Notes under the pieces: generated by a model
Told to the model about the DNA's origin: nothing
The model's database searches: none
Seen by the model: only the letters and a program-made list of their open reading frames with translations
Part shown: piece after piece, positions 1-6,309 of the stretch
Layout of the letters: each line of letters starts with the position of its first letter
Position numbering within the stretch: the first letter of the stretch is position 1
From: Verrucomicrobiales bacterium
GTDB lineage: Bacteria > Verrucomicrobiota > Verrucomicrobiia > Limisphaerales > UBA1096
NCBI GenBank assembly: GCA_011523195.1
Contig: WTHH01000306.1
Span: 1-8,783 of the forward strand
Direction of reading: 5' to 3'
Length of the DNA: 8,783 nucleotides
Translations under genes and position numbers: made by a program

Positions 1-293
1 CCTATTTTCCGAACTACAAAACAACGCCACGGGAGAGCTTTGTCTATTTTGAAAACGACAACGGCCGGTTCAAGCCGAACACCTTCCGCGCCTGCATCAG
101 CGGCCGCTGGCTGACGATGGACGCCGGGGACGTGGATGGCGACGGCGATATCGACCTCGCGCTTGGCAACTACACTTACGGCCCGGACAAGGCCATCCAC
201 GTGCCGGAGTTTCTCATCAAGACCTGGGAACAGCGCGGGCCGCCGGTGATGATCCTCCACAACAACCTCCGCCAACACAAAGCCGACCAGTAA
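1..293 (+). CDS. 3' end of an FG-GAP/VCBS-repeat protein (partial)
   Basis: The frame is open from base 3 to a TAA at 291-293, giving 96 residues; the 5' end lies outside the window. At about residues 46-56 it carries an acidic Ca-binding loop, GDVDGDGDIDLALGN, the DxDGDGDxD pattern typical of FG-GAP/VCBS blades. The segment near the end, PPVMILHNN, also resembles the 'lexNN' strand that follows such loops in these proteins. The family is usually secreted or surface-exposed and forms beta-propellers; its role here cannot be told from the C-terminal fragment. Just before the loop lies a Trp-containing segment (SGRWLTMDAGD), as in many PVC-group VCBS proteins. The next gene starts 45 bases downstream with no obvious terminator between. 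Family assignment is good; function is unknown. Confidence 0.8.
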   Translation, partial: YFPNYKTTPRESFVYFENDNGRFKPNTFRACISGRWLTMDAGDVDGDGDIDLALGNYTYGPDKAIHVPEFLIKTWEQRGPPVMILHNNLRQHKADQ

Positions 294-314
294 CTGGTTT
301 TCCTCGCCAACGCG

Positions 315-324
315 CTTGGCCAAG
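315..324. repeat. CTTGGCCAAG palindrome, copy 1 (intergenic)
   Basis: Perfect 10-base palindrome within GCGCTTGGCCAAGGGC (312-327), 15 of 16 matches to the extended form GCGCTTGGCCAAGCGC. It lies in the 45-base gap between the VCBS gene and the GYF_2/cNMP gene, 14 bases before the ATG. Confidence 0.85.
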
Positions 325-338
325 GGCACATTTTGCGC

Positions 339-1058
339 ATGACGAACGACTCTGAGGAGATTCAATATAAGGTATGGGCCAGCGACAATATGGTTTACGG
401 ACCTGTAAACCTAGACATCCTGCTGGATTGGGTGGCTGACGGCCGTGTGACGCCGGACACGTGGGTGTTTGCCGAGGGCATCAATAGCTGGAAACCGGCC
501 AAGTCCCTCCCCGCATTGGGCGAAGCCCTCGCCAAGTATCACGCCAGTACCGCCCCTTTACCCACCGCCGTAGAACTTGGCAAAGCGGAAGGTTCCATAA
601 CCGTCGAGGATCTTAGGCAATTCGACGCCTTGGCCAAGTTCGGTCAAGAGGAGTTGGAGCAATTCATCCGCCACTGCAGCATCATGGAGATCGAGGAGGG
701 CGGCATCGTCATGAAGAAAGATAGCCCGGGGGACGGCCTTTACATGGTACTTTCCGGTGGAACTCGAGTGCGCATTATCGCCGGTGGGCAGGACACAACC
801 CTCGCTGATGTCATGGCCGGCAGCTTCATCGGGGAAGTGGCGATGTTCAGCCAGACGCCCCGCTCTGCGGATGTCATCGCATTAAGCCACAGCACACTGC
901 TGTTCATGTCCCACGAACAATTCCGGAGCATGATCAAGACCCAACCATTGCTGGCCTCTGAGTTCCTGTTTGCTGTGGGACGCGTGATGGCCGAGCGCAT
1001 GGTCGCCGGGAATCAGCGGCTTCAGGCCAAGGCCAGCTCCGAATTCCTCTGGCTCTGA
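339..1058 (+). CDS. GYF_2 domain + cyclic-nucleotide-binding domain protein
   Basis: 239 residues from ATG 339; an in-frame TTG at 333 would add only two residues and is less likely. Residues about 10-60 form a GYF_2-type domain (VYGPVNLDILLDWVADGRV, then W51-x-PA), a small protein-interaction module common in PVC bacteria. A linker to about residue 90 is followed by a cNMP-binding domain (about 95-222). The phosphate-binding cassette is intact in outline: G161, G165-E166 and P174-R175-S176-A177, with the Arg that contacts the cyclic phosphate and the preceding Glu present. There is no helix-turn-helix after the hinge helix, so this is not a complete CRP-type transcription factor. It is probably a cytoplasmic ligand-responsive adaptor; ligand and partner cannot be inferred. 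No clear Shine-Dalgarno sequence precedes the start. It has no visible operon partner and is followed by a separate promoter. Confidence 0.88.
   Translation: MTNDSEEIQYKVWASDNMVYGPVNLDILLDWVADGRVTPDTWVFAEGINSWKPAKSLPALGEALAKYHASTAPLPTAVELGKAEGSITVEDLRQFDALAKFGQEELEQFIRHCSIMEIEEGGIVMKKDSPGDGLYMVLSGGTRVRIIAGGQDTTLADVMAGSFIGEVAMFSQTPRSADVIALSHSTLLFMSHEQFRSMIKTQPLLASEFLFAVGRVMAERMVAGNQRLQAKASSEFLWL
629..638. repeat. CTTGGCCAAG palindrome, copy 2 (in coding sequence)
   Basis: Perfect copy inside the GYF_2/cNMP gene, read as ..GCC TTG GCC AAG.. (A-L-A-K) in the linker/first helix of the cNMP domain. Confidence 0.85.
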
Positions 1059-1101
1059 GTCCTGTCGCCCCAAAAAGCGGGTTTTTTCGCGAAACCGGCC
1101 A

Positions 1102-1130
1102 TTGACTTCGCCCCGGTACAGCGATAGGCT
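1102..1130 (+). promoter_or_regulatory. Sigma-70-type promoter for the coiled-coil/lipoprotein unit
   Basis: TTGACT (1102-1107, 5 of 6 to the -35 consensus) and TAGGCT (1125-1130, 3 of 6 to the -10 consensus including the first TA and last T) are separated by exactly 17 bases. The predicted start is near 1137, leaving a leader of about 20 bases that holds the ribosome binding site. It lies in the only non-coding stretch before the 1156 gene. Confidence 0.6.
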
Positions 1131-1142
1131 CCACGCCCTTTT

Positions 1143-1147
1143 AGGAA
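1143..1147 (+). promoter_or_regulatory. Ribosome binding site for the coiled-coil gene
   Basis: AGGAA lies 8 bases before ATG 1156 and supports that start. It is one of the few recognisable Shine-Dalgarno sequences in this window. Confidence 0.6.
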
Positions 1148-1155
1148 CTTAACAC

Positions 1156-1935
1156 ATGGTTCGATTACTTTTAGCCATTACATTGATCGCCATCGGGGCA
1201 TCCGGTTGGTTCGCATTCAACAACGTCAGCACGAAGATTGAGGGGCTGACAACCGATCTCGCGTCCATGACCGGGGAACGTGATACTGCCAATCAGGCGA
1301 AGGATGCTGCCGAAGAGGCACAGAAAGCTGCTGAAGATCGCGCAAGTGCTGCCGAATCAAATGCTGCAAGACTTGGAGATCAGATTGGCACTCTACAACA
1401 AGCCGTTGCCCGCCAAACACAGCGTGCCGACGAACATCTGGCCAACTTGAATCAGGCCACGGCCGACCTAGTTGAGTCCCGGCAAATCAGCGAACGCTGG
1501 CGCCAGTTTGAGATGGAATACGGCACCCGCGACTCCATCCGGCAGCGCCTGGCCACACTGGAAGGTGTCACCAACGAGCGAGACAATTTCATCGCTGAAA
1601 ACAGCATCCTCCTCGGCCGTATGGAGAAATTGAGCGTCGAGCTTTCCCGCTACACCGGCACTTCGGTGAAGGTATCACTGCCACCCAACCTCGCTGGAAA
1701 GGTGACTGCAGTGGATTCCCAATACGACTTTGTCGTGCTGGACGTCGGTGCAAAACAGGGTGTCCGCGAGCACGGTGAGGTACTCGTCGGGCGCGGTGCC
1801 GGGAGCGAAGCCCAACTGGTGGGCCGCCTTCGAATTCTAAGCGTCGAGAAATCCCGCAGTATCGCCAACATCATGCCGGACTACAAAAACGCTGACATTC
1901 AGGCCGGCGACTACGTGTTCTCCGAACGCAACTAA
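1156..1935 (+). CDS. Membrane-anchored coiled-coil protein of unknown function
   Basis: 259 residues. An N-terminal hydrophobic helix (about residues 3-21) follows a single Arg and has no lipobox or clear cleavage site, so it is probably an uncleaved signal anchor with the rest in the periplasm. Residues about 24-165 are a long Ala/Glu/Gln/Arg-rich coiled coil, very regular around 45-85. The C-terminal 85 residues (VTAVDSQYDFVVLDVGAKQGV, then a Gly-rich turn, LVGRLRILSVEKSRSIANI and a final AGDYVF) form a compact beta-rich domain. That pattern is common in PVC-group hypothetical proteins and resembles the beta domain of periplasmic assembly proteins such as the FlgT C-terminus or MreC; this likeness is only an impression. 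It is preceded by its own promoter and followed after 6 bases by a lipoprotein gene, which suggests a joint envelope role. Confidence 0.85.
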   Translation: MVRLLLAITLIAIGASGWFAFNNVSTKIEGLTTDLASMTGERDTANQAKDAAEEAQKAAEDRASAAESNAARLGDQIGTLQQAVARQTQRADEHLANLNQATADLVESRQISERWRQFEMEYGTRDSIRQRLATLEGVTNERDNFIAENSILLGRMEKLSVELSRYTGTSVKVSLPPNLAGKVTAVDSQYDFVVLDVGAKQGVREHGEVLVGRGAGSEAQLVGRLRILSVEKSRSIANIMPDYKNADIQAGDYVFSERN

Positions 1936-1941
1936 AAACGC

Positions 1942-2115
1942 ATGATGCGGACACTCAAGACCATCGCATCCGCTGCCGCCCTTGGCATGGCACTGGTGGT
2001 CTTGGCGCTCACCACCGGTTGCCTGAGCCCGGACCCTGAAAACAAGTCCGCCCAACCGTGGAACAAACAGCGTCCTTGGGAACATGGCATTCCCGGCATG
2101 ACCGATCGCCGCTGA
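1942..2115 (+). CDS. Small lipoprotein (57 residues)
   Basis: ATG at 1942 (a second ATG at 1945 is equally possible) to TGA 2113-2115. The N-terminus has positive charges (R3, K6), a hydrophobic core (about residues 8-23) and a lipobox-like LTTGC with the candidate lipidated Cys at residue 27. The mature part is only about 30 residues, rich in Pro and Trp, with the pattern PWNKQRPWEHGIPGM. From memory, similar short 'PWN...W..G.PG' lipoproteins occur in Verrucomicrobiota, but I cannot verify this here. The gene starts 6 bases after the coiled-coil gene and ends 22 bases before an intrinsic terminator, so the two form a complete bicistronic unit. No clear Shine-Dalgarno sequence is seen, so translation may be coupled to the upstream gene. 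The signal peptide, lipobox and terminator position make it a credible gene despite its size. Confidence 0.75.
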   Translation: MMRTLKTIASAAALGMALVVLALTTGCLSPDPENKSAQPWNKQRPWEHGIPGMTDRR

Positions 2116-2137
2116 GACTTGGGACAACGAATTTTTT

Positions 2138-2164
2138 AGCCGGGCACACCGCCCGGCTTTTTTT
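2138..2164 (+). terminator. Intrinsic terminator after the lipoprotein gene
   Basis: An 8-bp perfect stem AGCCGGGC (2138-2145) / GCCCGGCT (2151-2158) with loop ACACC is followed by an uninterrupted T-run from 2158 to 2164. It ends the coiled-coil/lipoprotein unit. Confidence 0.9.
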
Positions 2165-2200
2165 GTTTATCCCCCTCAAAAAAAGGTTCATTTTTTTTCT

Positions 2201-2230
2201 TTCCCAAAACCGGCCAAGTTATGCTATAAA
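2201..2230 (+). promoter_or_regulatory. Candidate promoter for clpB, with A/T-rich upstream tract
   Basis: TTCCCA (2201-2206, 4 of 6 to the -35 consensus) and TATAAA (2225-2230, 5 of 6 to the -10 consensus) are 18 bases apart. An A-run (2178-2184) and an eight-T run (2191-2198) immediately upstream could act as an UP element. The predicted leader is about 35 bases. No CIRCE inverted repeat and no convincing sigma-32 box is seen, so heat control of clpB, if present, is not explained by the visible sequence. Confidence 0.4.
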
Positions 2231-2273
2231 TAAACCGTAATAAGTGCCGGCGGCATCCGTCGGCGTGTTGATT

Positions 2274-4877
2274 ATGCGATTGGACAAACTGACAACCAAA
2301 TCACAGGAGGCGCTGCAGGCAGCGCAGGAACTGGCTCACCAACACTCACAACAGCAGGTGGATGGCGAGCACTTGGCATTAGCCCTGGCACAACAGCAGG
2401 ACGGAATCATCCCCACCCTGCTGCAGCGTACCGGTGTGGATCTGGCCAAGTTTCAGGCCGACCTCGCGACTGAAATTGGTCGCTTGGCCAAGGTGCAGGG
2501 CACCAGTTCCGCCGACCTTTATCTGAGCCCGGACCTCAAGCAGGCCATGGACGCCGCCCAAGCGGAGGCCAACTCGCTTGGTGACGAATTCATCAGCACG
2601 GAACACCTACTGCTCGGCCTGTTGGCCAAGGGCGGCAATGCGCTTGGCCGCATTTTCAAGGCGCACAATCTCGGGCGCGAGGGACTGCTTGATGCGCTTG
2701 GCCAAGTGCGTGGCAACCAGCGGGTCACCGATGCCAACCCGGAGGATAAATTTCAGGCACTGGAAAAATACGGACGCGACCTCACGGCACTCGCCAGTCA
2801 GGGGAAGATTGACCCGATCATCGGGCGAGACGACGAGATCCGTCGCGTGATGCAGGTGCTCAGTCGTCGCACGAAAAACAACCCGGTGCTCATCGGCGAA
2901 CCGGGCGTCGGCAAGACTGCGATCGCCGAGGGACTGGCCCGACGTATCGTCAGCGGCGACGTCCCCGAATCGCTCAAAGACAAGACCCTCATCGCCATGG
3001 ATCTGAGCGCAATGATCGCCGGCGCGAAGTACCGCGGGGAATTCGAGGATCGCCTCAAGGCCTTCATCAAGGAGGTCACCTCCAGTGACGGGCAAATCAT
3101 CCTGTTCATCGACGAGTTGCACACGCTGGTTGGTGCCGGGGCCGCCGAGGGCGCAACCGATGCCGCCAACATGCTCAAGCCCCAGCTCGCCCGCGGCGAA
3201 CTCCGCTGTGTCGGCGCGACCACGCTCGACGAGTACCGCAAATACATCGAGAAGGACCCCGCACTGGAGCGGCGCTTCCAACCGGTCACCGTCGACGAGC
3301 CAAGCGTTGAGGCATCGATCGCCATCCTGCGCGGGCTCAAAGAACGCTACGAGGTGCACCACGGCATCCGAATTCAGGACACCGCACTCGTCTCCGCCGC
3401 CACCCTTTCCGACCGATACATCACCGACCGGTTCCTGCCGGACAAGGCGATCGATCTCATCGACGAGGCCGCCTCGCGACTGCGCATGGAACTCGACTCG
3501 ATGCCAACGGAGATCGACCAGCTCGAGCGTCAGATCATGCAGCTTGAGATTGAGCGCACGGCATTGAAAAAAGAAAAGGACGAGGCCAGCCGCGAGCGCT
3601 TGGGCAAGCTCGAAGAAAACCTCGCCAATCTCAAGGAACAGTCCGACGAGTTAAAGGCGCGTTGGCAGGACGAGAAGGCGTCGATCAATGCCGTCAGCAT
3701 CGTCAACAGCCAGCTCGAGGAGGCGCATCGTGATCAGGAGAAGGCCGAGCGCGAGGGCGACCTGAATGCCGCTGCACAGATTCGTTACGAGACGATTCCC
3801 GAGTTGGAGAAAAAACTCGAAGAGATGCAACAGGCACTCAACGCGGCCGAGGAAACCAAGCGGCTTTTGAAAGAGGAAGTTACCGACGAAGACGTCGCCG
3901 CCGTGGTTGCCGCATGGACCGGCATCCCGGTCTCTAAGATGCTCGAGGGCGAACGACAAAAGCTCGTACACATGGAGGAACGCATCAGCAAGCGCGTGGT
4001 CGGCCAGCAAAAAGCCATCACCGCCGTGGCCGATGCCGTGCGACGCGCCCGGAGCGGCCTGCAGGATCCCGATCGGCCGATTGGCTCGTTTGTTTTCATG
4101 GGGCCTACCGGCGTTGGCAAAACCGAGCTGGCACGGTCTCTCGCCGAGTTTTTGTTCGACGACGAAACCGCGATGGTTCGCATCGACATGAGCGAGTACA
4201 TGGAGAAACACACCGTGGCGCGCCTGATCGGTGCCCCGCCGGGCTACGTCGGCCACGAGGAAGGCGGTCAGCTCAGCGAGGCCGTCCGCCGTAAGCCGTA
4301 CAGCGTGGTCTTGTTCGACGAGATTGAGAAGGCACATCCAGACGTGTTCAACGTCTTCCTGCAGGTGCTCGACGACGGCCGACTCACCGATGGCCAGGGG
4401 CGCACGGTCGATTTCCGAAACACGATTGTCATCATGACCAGTAACATCGGCTCGCACATCATTCAGGACTATTTCCTCGACGGAAAAACGACCGAAGTCG
4501 ACCGGCTGGACATGGAGCAAAAAGTCTCTGACGAAATGAAGGCCCAGTTCCGGCCGGAATTCATCAACCGCATCGACGACACTATCATCTTTCACAGCCT
4601 CGACGAGGATCAGCTCGGGGTGATCGTTGACATTCAACTCAGGGCCGTGGCCAAGCGCCTGGCCGACCAGCAGCTCACGATGGAGATCAGCGACAACGCC
4701 AAGCGGCACCTGGCCAAGGCCGGCTACGATCCGCAATTCGGCGCCCGCCCGCTCAAGCGCACCGTGCAGGAGCAGTTGCTCAATCCGCTGGCCACGCGGC
4801 TGCTCGATGGCGAGTTCAAGCCCGGCGACAACATCCGAATCAACTTCGCCAACGACGAGCTCACATTCGAAAACTAG
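2274..4877 (+). CDS. clpB: ATP-dependent chaperone ClpB (Hsp100 disaggregase)
   Basis: 867 residues from ATG 2274. This start gives the family N-terminus MRLDKLTTKSQEAL; an in-frame GTG at 2244 would add ten unrelated residues. ClpB forms a cytoplasmic hexamer that threads aggregated proteins through its pore and works with DnaK/DnaJ/GrpE. Domains in order: Clp N-domain (about 1-145); AAA-1 with Walker A GEPGVGKT (208-215), Walker B ILFIDE (276-281) and arginine fingers in LERRFQ (about 333-334); a coiled-coil middle domain (about 403-535), the mark of ClpB against ClpA/ClpC; AAA-2 with Walker A GPTGVGKT (610-617), Walker B VVLFDE (678-683), pore segment GYVG and sensor-2 GARPLKR (823-829). 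No ClpP-binding IGL/IGF loop was seen, as expected for ClpB. Length matches the family (E. coli 857). It is monocistronic and converges on the cytochrome/WD40 gene with a 3-base gap. Confidence 0.98.
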   Translation: MRLDKLTTKSQEALQAAQELAHQHSQQQVDGEHLALALAQQQDGIIPTLLQRTGVDLAKFQADLATEIGRLAKVQGTSSADLYLSPDLKQAMDAAQAEANSLGDEFISTEHLLLGLLAKGGNALGRIFKAHNLGREGLLDALGQVRGNQRVTDANPEDKFQALEKYGRDLTALASQGKIDPIIGRDDEIRRVMQVLSRRTKNNPVLIGEPGVGKTAIAEGLARRIVSGDVPESLKDKTLIAMDLSAMIAGAKYRGEFEDRLKAFIKEVTSSDGQIILFIDELHTLVGAGAAEGATDAANMLKPQLARGELRCVGATTLDEYRKYIEKDPALERRFQPVTVDEPSVEASIAILRGLKERYEVHHGIRIQDTALVSAATLSDRYITDRFLPDKAIDLIDEAASRLRMELDSMPTEIDQLERQIMQLEIERTALKKEKDEASRERLGKLEENLANLKEQSDELKARWQDEKASINAVSIVNSQLEEAHRDQEKAEREGDLNAAAQIRYETIPELEKKLEEMQQALNAAEETKRLLKEEVTDEDVAAVVAAWTGIPVSKMLEGERQKLVHMEERISKRVVGQQKAITAVADAVRRARSGLQDPDRPIGSFVFMGPTGVGKTELARSLAEFLFDDETAMVRIDMSEYMEKHTVARLIGAPPGYVGHEEGGQLSEAVRRKPYSVVLFDEIEKAHPDVFNVFLQVLDDGRLTDGQGRTVDFRNTIVIMTSNIGSHIIQDYFLDGKTTEVDRLDMEQKVSDEMKAQFRPEFINRIDDTIIFHSLDEDQLGVIVDIQLRAVAKRLADQQLTMEISDNAKRHLAKAGYDPQFGARPLKRTVQEQLLNPLATRLLDGEFKPGDNIRINFANDELTFEN
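2483..2492. repeat. CTTGGCCAAG palindrome, copy 3 (in clpB)
   Basis: Perfect copy in the ClpB N-domain, read as CGC TTG GCC AAG (R-L-A-K). Confidence 0.85.
2622..2630. repeat. TTGGCCAAG, one base short of the palindrome (in clpB)
   Basis: Nine of ten bases (GTTGGCCAAG) in the ClpB N-domain, read as CTG TTG GCC AAG (L-L-A-K). It lies between the two perfect clpB copies. Confidence 0.6.
2697..2706. repeat. CTTGGCCAAG palindrome, copy 4 (in clpB)
   Basis: Perfect copy within GCGCTTGGCCAAGTGC (15 of 16 to the extended form). It is read in a different frame from copy 3: GCG CTT GGC CAA GTG (A-L-G-Q-V). Confidence 0.85.
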
Positions 4878-4880
4878 CGT

Positions 4881-6269
4881 TCAACCCTTACCCCGGCCCT
4901 CTCCCTGTCTAGGGAGAGGGGGATTTTCTTTGCCTTCAACTCCACCGGGCGTGGCGTGGAATCGGCGGATGATTTTTCCTTCGTCGATGTTCCACAAAAC
5001 AACCTCCCCATCGTAGGCGCCGCTTGCTGCCTGGCGTGTGGCGGCGGACACAGCCACCGAAAGCACAGCGTCTTTGTGCCAGTCCCACTTGCGACTCTCG
5101 TCCTTGATATTGATGTTGAAGGCGCGGACTGATCGGTCGTCCCCGGCGATCAGCAACTCGGTGCCAATCCGGGCGATAGCCAGCGCCGTGCTCCGGCTTG
5201 CTGAGGAGTCATTCACTTTTTTTGGCCCCTCGATTTTCCAGTGGTGCATCTTTTGATCATCGCCAATCGAAAAAATCTCTTTTCCATTTTTGTGGAACAA
5301 CGCAGCGCGAACGTAGTTTTGGTGACCAAGATAACTGACAAGTCGTTCACCGGTACTGGCGTCAAAAACTTTCGCCGTCTTGTCCCGGCTCGCGGTGACC
5401 AGACGGGAGTCATCGGCGTTCCACGCAACAGAGTTGACCCAGTCGGAGTGGCTGCCCAATTCGTGCGTCACCTTCCCGGACTCGACGTCGACCAACCGCA
5501 GTTTGTTATCCGCACTGCCGGCAGCCAGCCGATTACCATCGTTGCTGAACGCCACGGCAAACACGACATCGGCAGTAGTGACAGGAACAGATCGAAGCTC
5601 GCCGCTGGCCAAGTCGAACAGCCGCACCTCCCCCAGCCTTCCGGGTTGACCGCACGCCACCGCGAGTAATCGCCCCTCGGCTGAAACCGCCAGGTCATAA
5701 ACCCGCTCGGCCACGTTACCCAACCGGCCAAGTAACTCGCCGCTTATTGTATTCCAAATCGTGACCTCACGATAACCACTGGCAAACAGCCGCTCTCCCT
5801 CCGGCCCGAACTCAAGTGCGGTGATAGGCATCGGCGACGGATACGACTCCGGTGAGGGCGGATGCTCGACCGGCTGCAGCAGACCGGCCAGTGCCGCCGT
5901 CTCCGTTGTCCCGTCGAACTTTGCGCCCTCGACGATCCAGCGTTTTACCAGCTCGATTTGTTTCGGCGGCAGAGGATCGCCGTCCTGTGGCATCAGGTCA
6001 TCCGCATCACCCGTCGTGAGGCGGAGGAATAATTCGCTCTCGGCCGGTTTTCCCCGGGCGATTGCGGGTGCGTCGCTTTTTCCGGGCTTCAGCAGGTGCT
6101 CGAATGTATCGACGCGATAGCCGCCTTTCACCTTTTTCGGCCCGTGGCATCCCTGACATTGCTTCACCAGCACAGGGGCGATGTCGCGAACGAAACTGAC
6201 CGGCGCCTGACCAAGCGCTTGGCCAAGCGACAGGCTGATCCACAAAATGACGTATCCCAATCGACTCAT
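4881..6269 (-). CDS. Secreted Planctomycete-type cytochrome c + WD40 beta-propeller protein
   Basis: 462 residues from the ATG at 6269, chosen because it gives a signal peptide (about 1-22, cut after ALGQA) and is preceded by AAGGTG (6277-6282) 7 bases away; an upstream ATG at 6332 would overlap recO and bury the signal. Residues about 28-118 are a PSCyt1-type cytochrome c domain: heme site C38-Q-G-C41-H42, GGYRVDT, and likely axial Met in DLMPQ (M93). Residues about 145-438 contain roughly seven WD40-like blades, with clear repeats such as FSNDGNRLAAGSADNKLRLVD and HSDWVNSVAWNADDSRLVTAS. The family is abundant in Planctomycetes and Verrucomicrobiota, often next to DUF1549/DUF1553 proteins, which are absent here. 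It is thought to act in the periplasm in electron transfer or polymer degradation; the substrate is unknown. The last 15 residues (ENPPLPRQGEGRGKG) are encoded by the hairpin repeat and are probably not native. Confidence 0.93.
   Translation of the reverse strand: MSRLGYVILWISLSLGQALGQAPVSFVRDIAPVLVKQCQGCHGPKKVKGGYRVDTFEHLLKPGKSDAPAIARGKPAESELFLRLTTGDADDLMPQDGDPLPPKQIELVKRWIVEGAKFDGTTETAALAGLLQPVEHPPSPESYPSPMPITALEFGPEGERLFASGYREVTIWNTISGELLGRLGNVAERVYDLAVSAEGRLLAVACGQPGRLGEVRLFDLASGELRSVPVTTADVVFAVAFSNDGNRLAAGSADNKLRLVDVESGKVTHELGSHSDWVNSVAWNADDSRLVTASRDKTAKVFDASTGERLVSYLGHQNYVRAALFHKNGKEIFSIGDDQKMHHWKIEGPKKVNDSSASRSTALAIARIGTELLIAGDDRSVRAFNINIKDESRKWDWHKDAVLSVAVSAATRQAASGAYDGEVVLWNIDEGKIIRRFHATPGGVEGKENPPLPRQGEGRGKG
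4885..4927 (+). terminator. Hairpin repeat acting as clpB terminator
   Basis: A perfect 10-bp stem CCCTCTCCCT (4897-4906) / AGGGAGAGGG (4911-4920) with loop GTCT is followed by GGATTTTCTT, so it fits a rho-independent terminator for clpB, whose stop is 20 bases upstream. The preceding CCCTTACCCCGGCCCTCTCCCT has the form of a dispersed 'CCCTCACCCCGGCCCTCTCCC...GGGAGAGGG' intergenic repeat known to me from many bacterial genomes. It lies inside the 3' end of the opposing cytochrome/WD40 gene and encodes its last residues. Confidence 0.7.
6218..6227. repeat. CTTGGCCAAG palindrome, copy 5 (signal peptide of cytochrome/WD40 gene)
   Basis: Perfect copy in GCGCTTGGCCAAGCGA (15 of 16 to the extended form). 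It partly overlaps a second palindrome, CCAAGCGCTTGG (6211-6222). On the - strand it encodes S-L-G-Q-A, followed by a degenerate copy giving L-G-Q-A, the signal peptidase site. Confidence 0.85.
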
Positions 6270-6287
6270 GAAACGGCACCTTGCCCG

Positions 6288-6297
6288 CTTGGCCAAG
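6288..6297. repeat. CTTGGCCAAG palindrome, copy 6 (intergenic)
   Basis: Perfect copy in CCGCTTGGCCAAGCGC (15 of 16 to the extended form), in the 40-base gap between recO and the cytochrome/WD40 gene, just upstream of that gene's ribosome binding site. Confidence 0.85.
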
Positions 6298-6309
6298 CGC
6301 TGACAAGAA

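Noticed and set aside
1068..1087. CCCCAAAAAGCGGGTTTTTT as a terminator of the GYF_2/cNMP gene
   Set aside because: It has a T-run, but the stem is only 3 G-C pairs or 5 A-T pairs around a small loop. It may contribute to termination but is too weak to list as a feature.
2178..2198. A7/T8 hairpin upstream of clpB as a second terminator
   Set aside because: A pure A-T stem is weak, and the strong terminator at 2138-2164 already ends the upstream unit. An A/T-rich promoter-activating tract is a better reading.
2116..2273. CIRCE or sigma-32 heat-shock element before clpB
   Set aside because: No TTAGCACTC-N9-GAGTGCTAA repeat and no convincing CTTGAA/CCCCAT pair was found in the region.
2607..3362. 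251-codon open frame on the - strand inside clpB
   Set aside because: Antisense shadow of the ClpB AAA-1 region with no family resemblance and no ribosome binding site.
3651..4736. 361-codon open frame on the - strand inside clpB
   Set aside because: It lies wholly antisense to the highly conserved ClpB AAA-2 region, has no recognisable domain or start signal, and is a typical shadow frame of GC-rich coding sequence.
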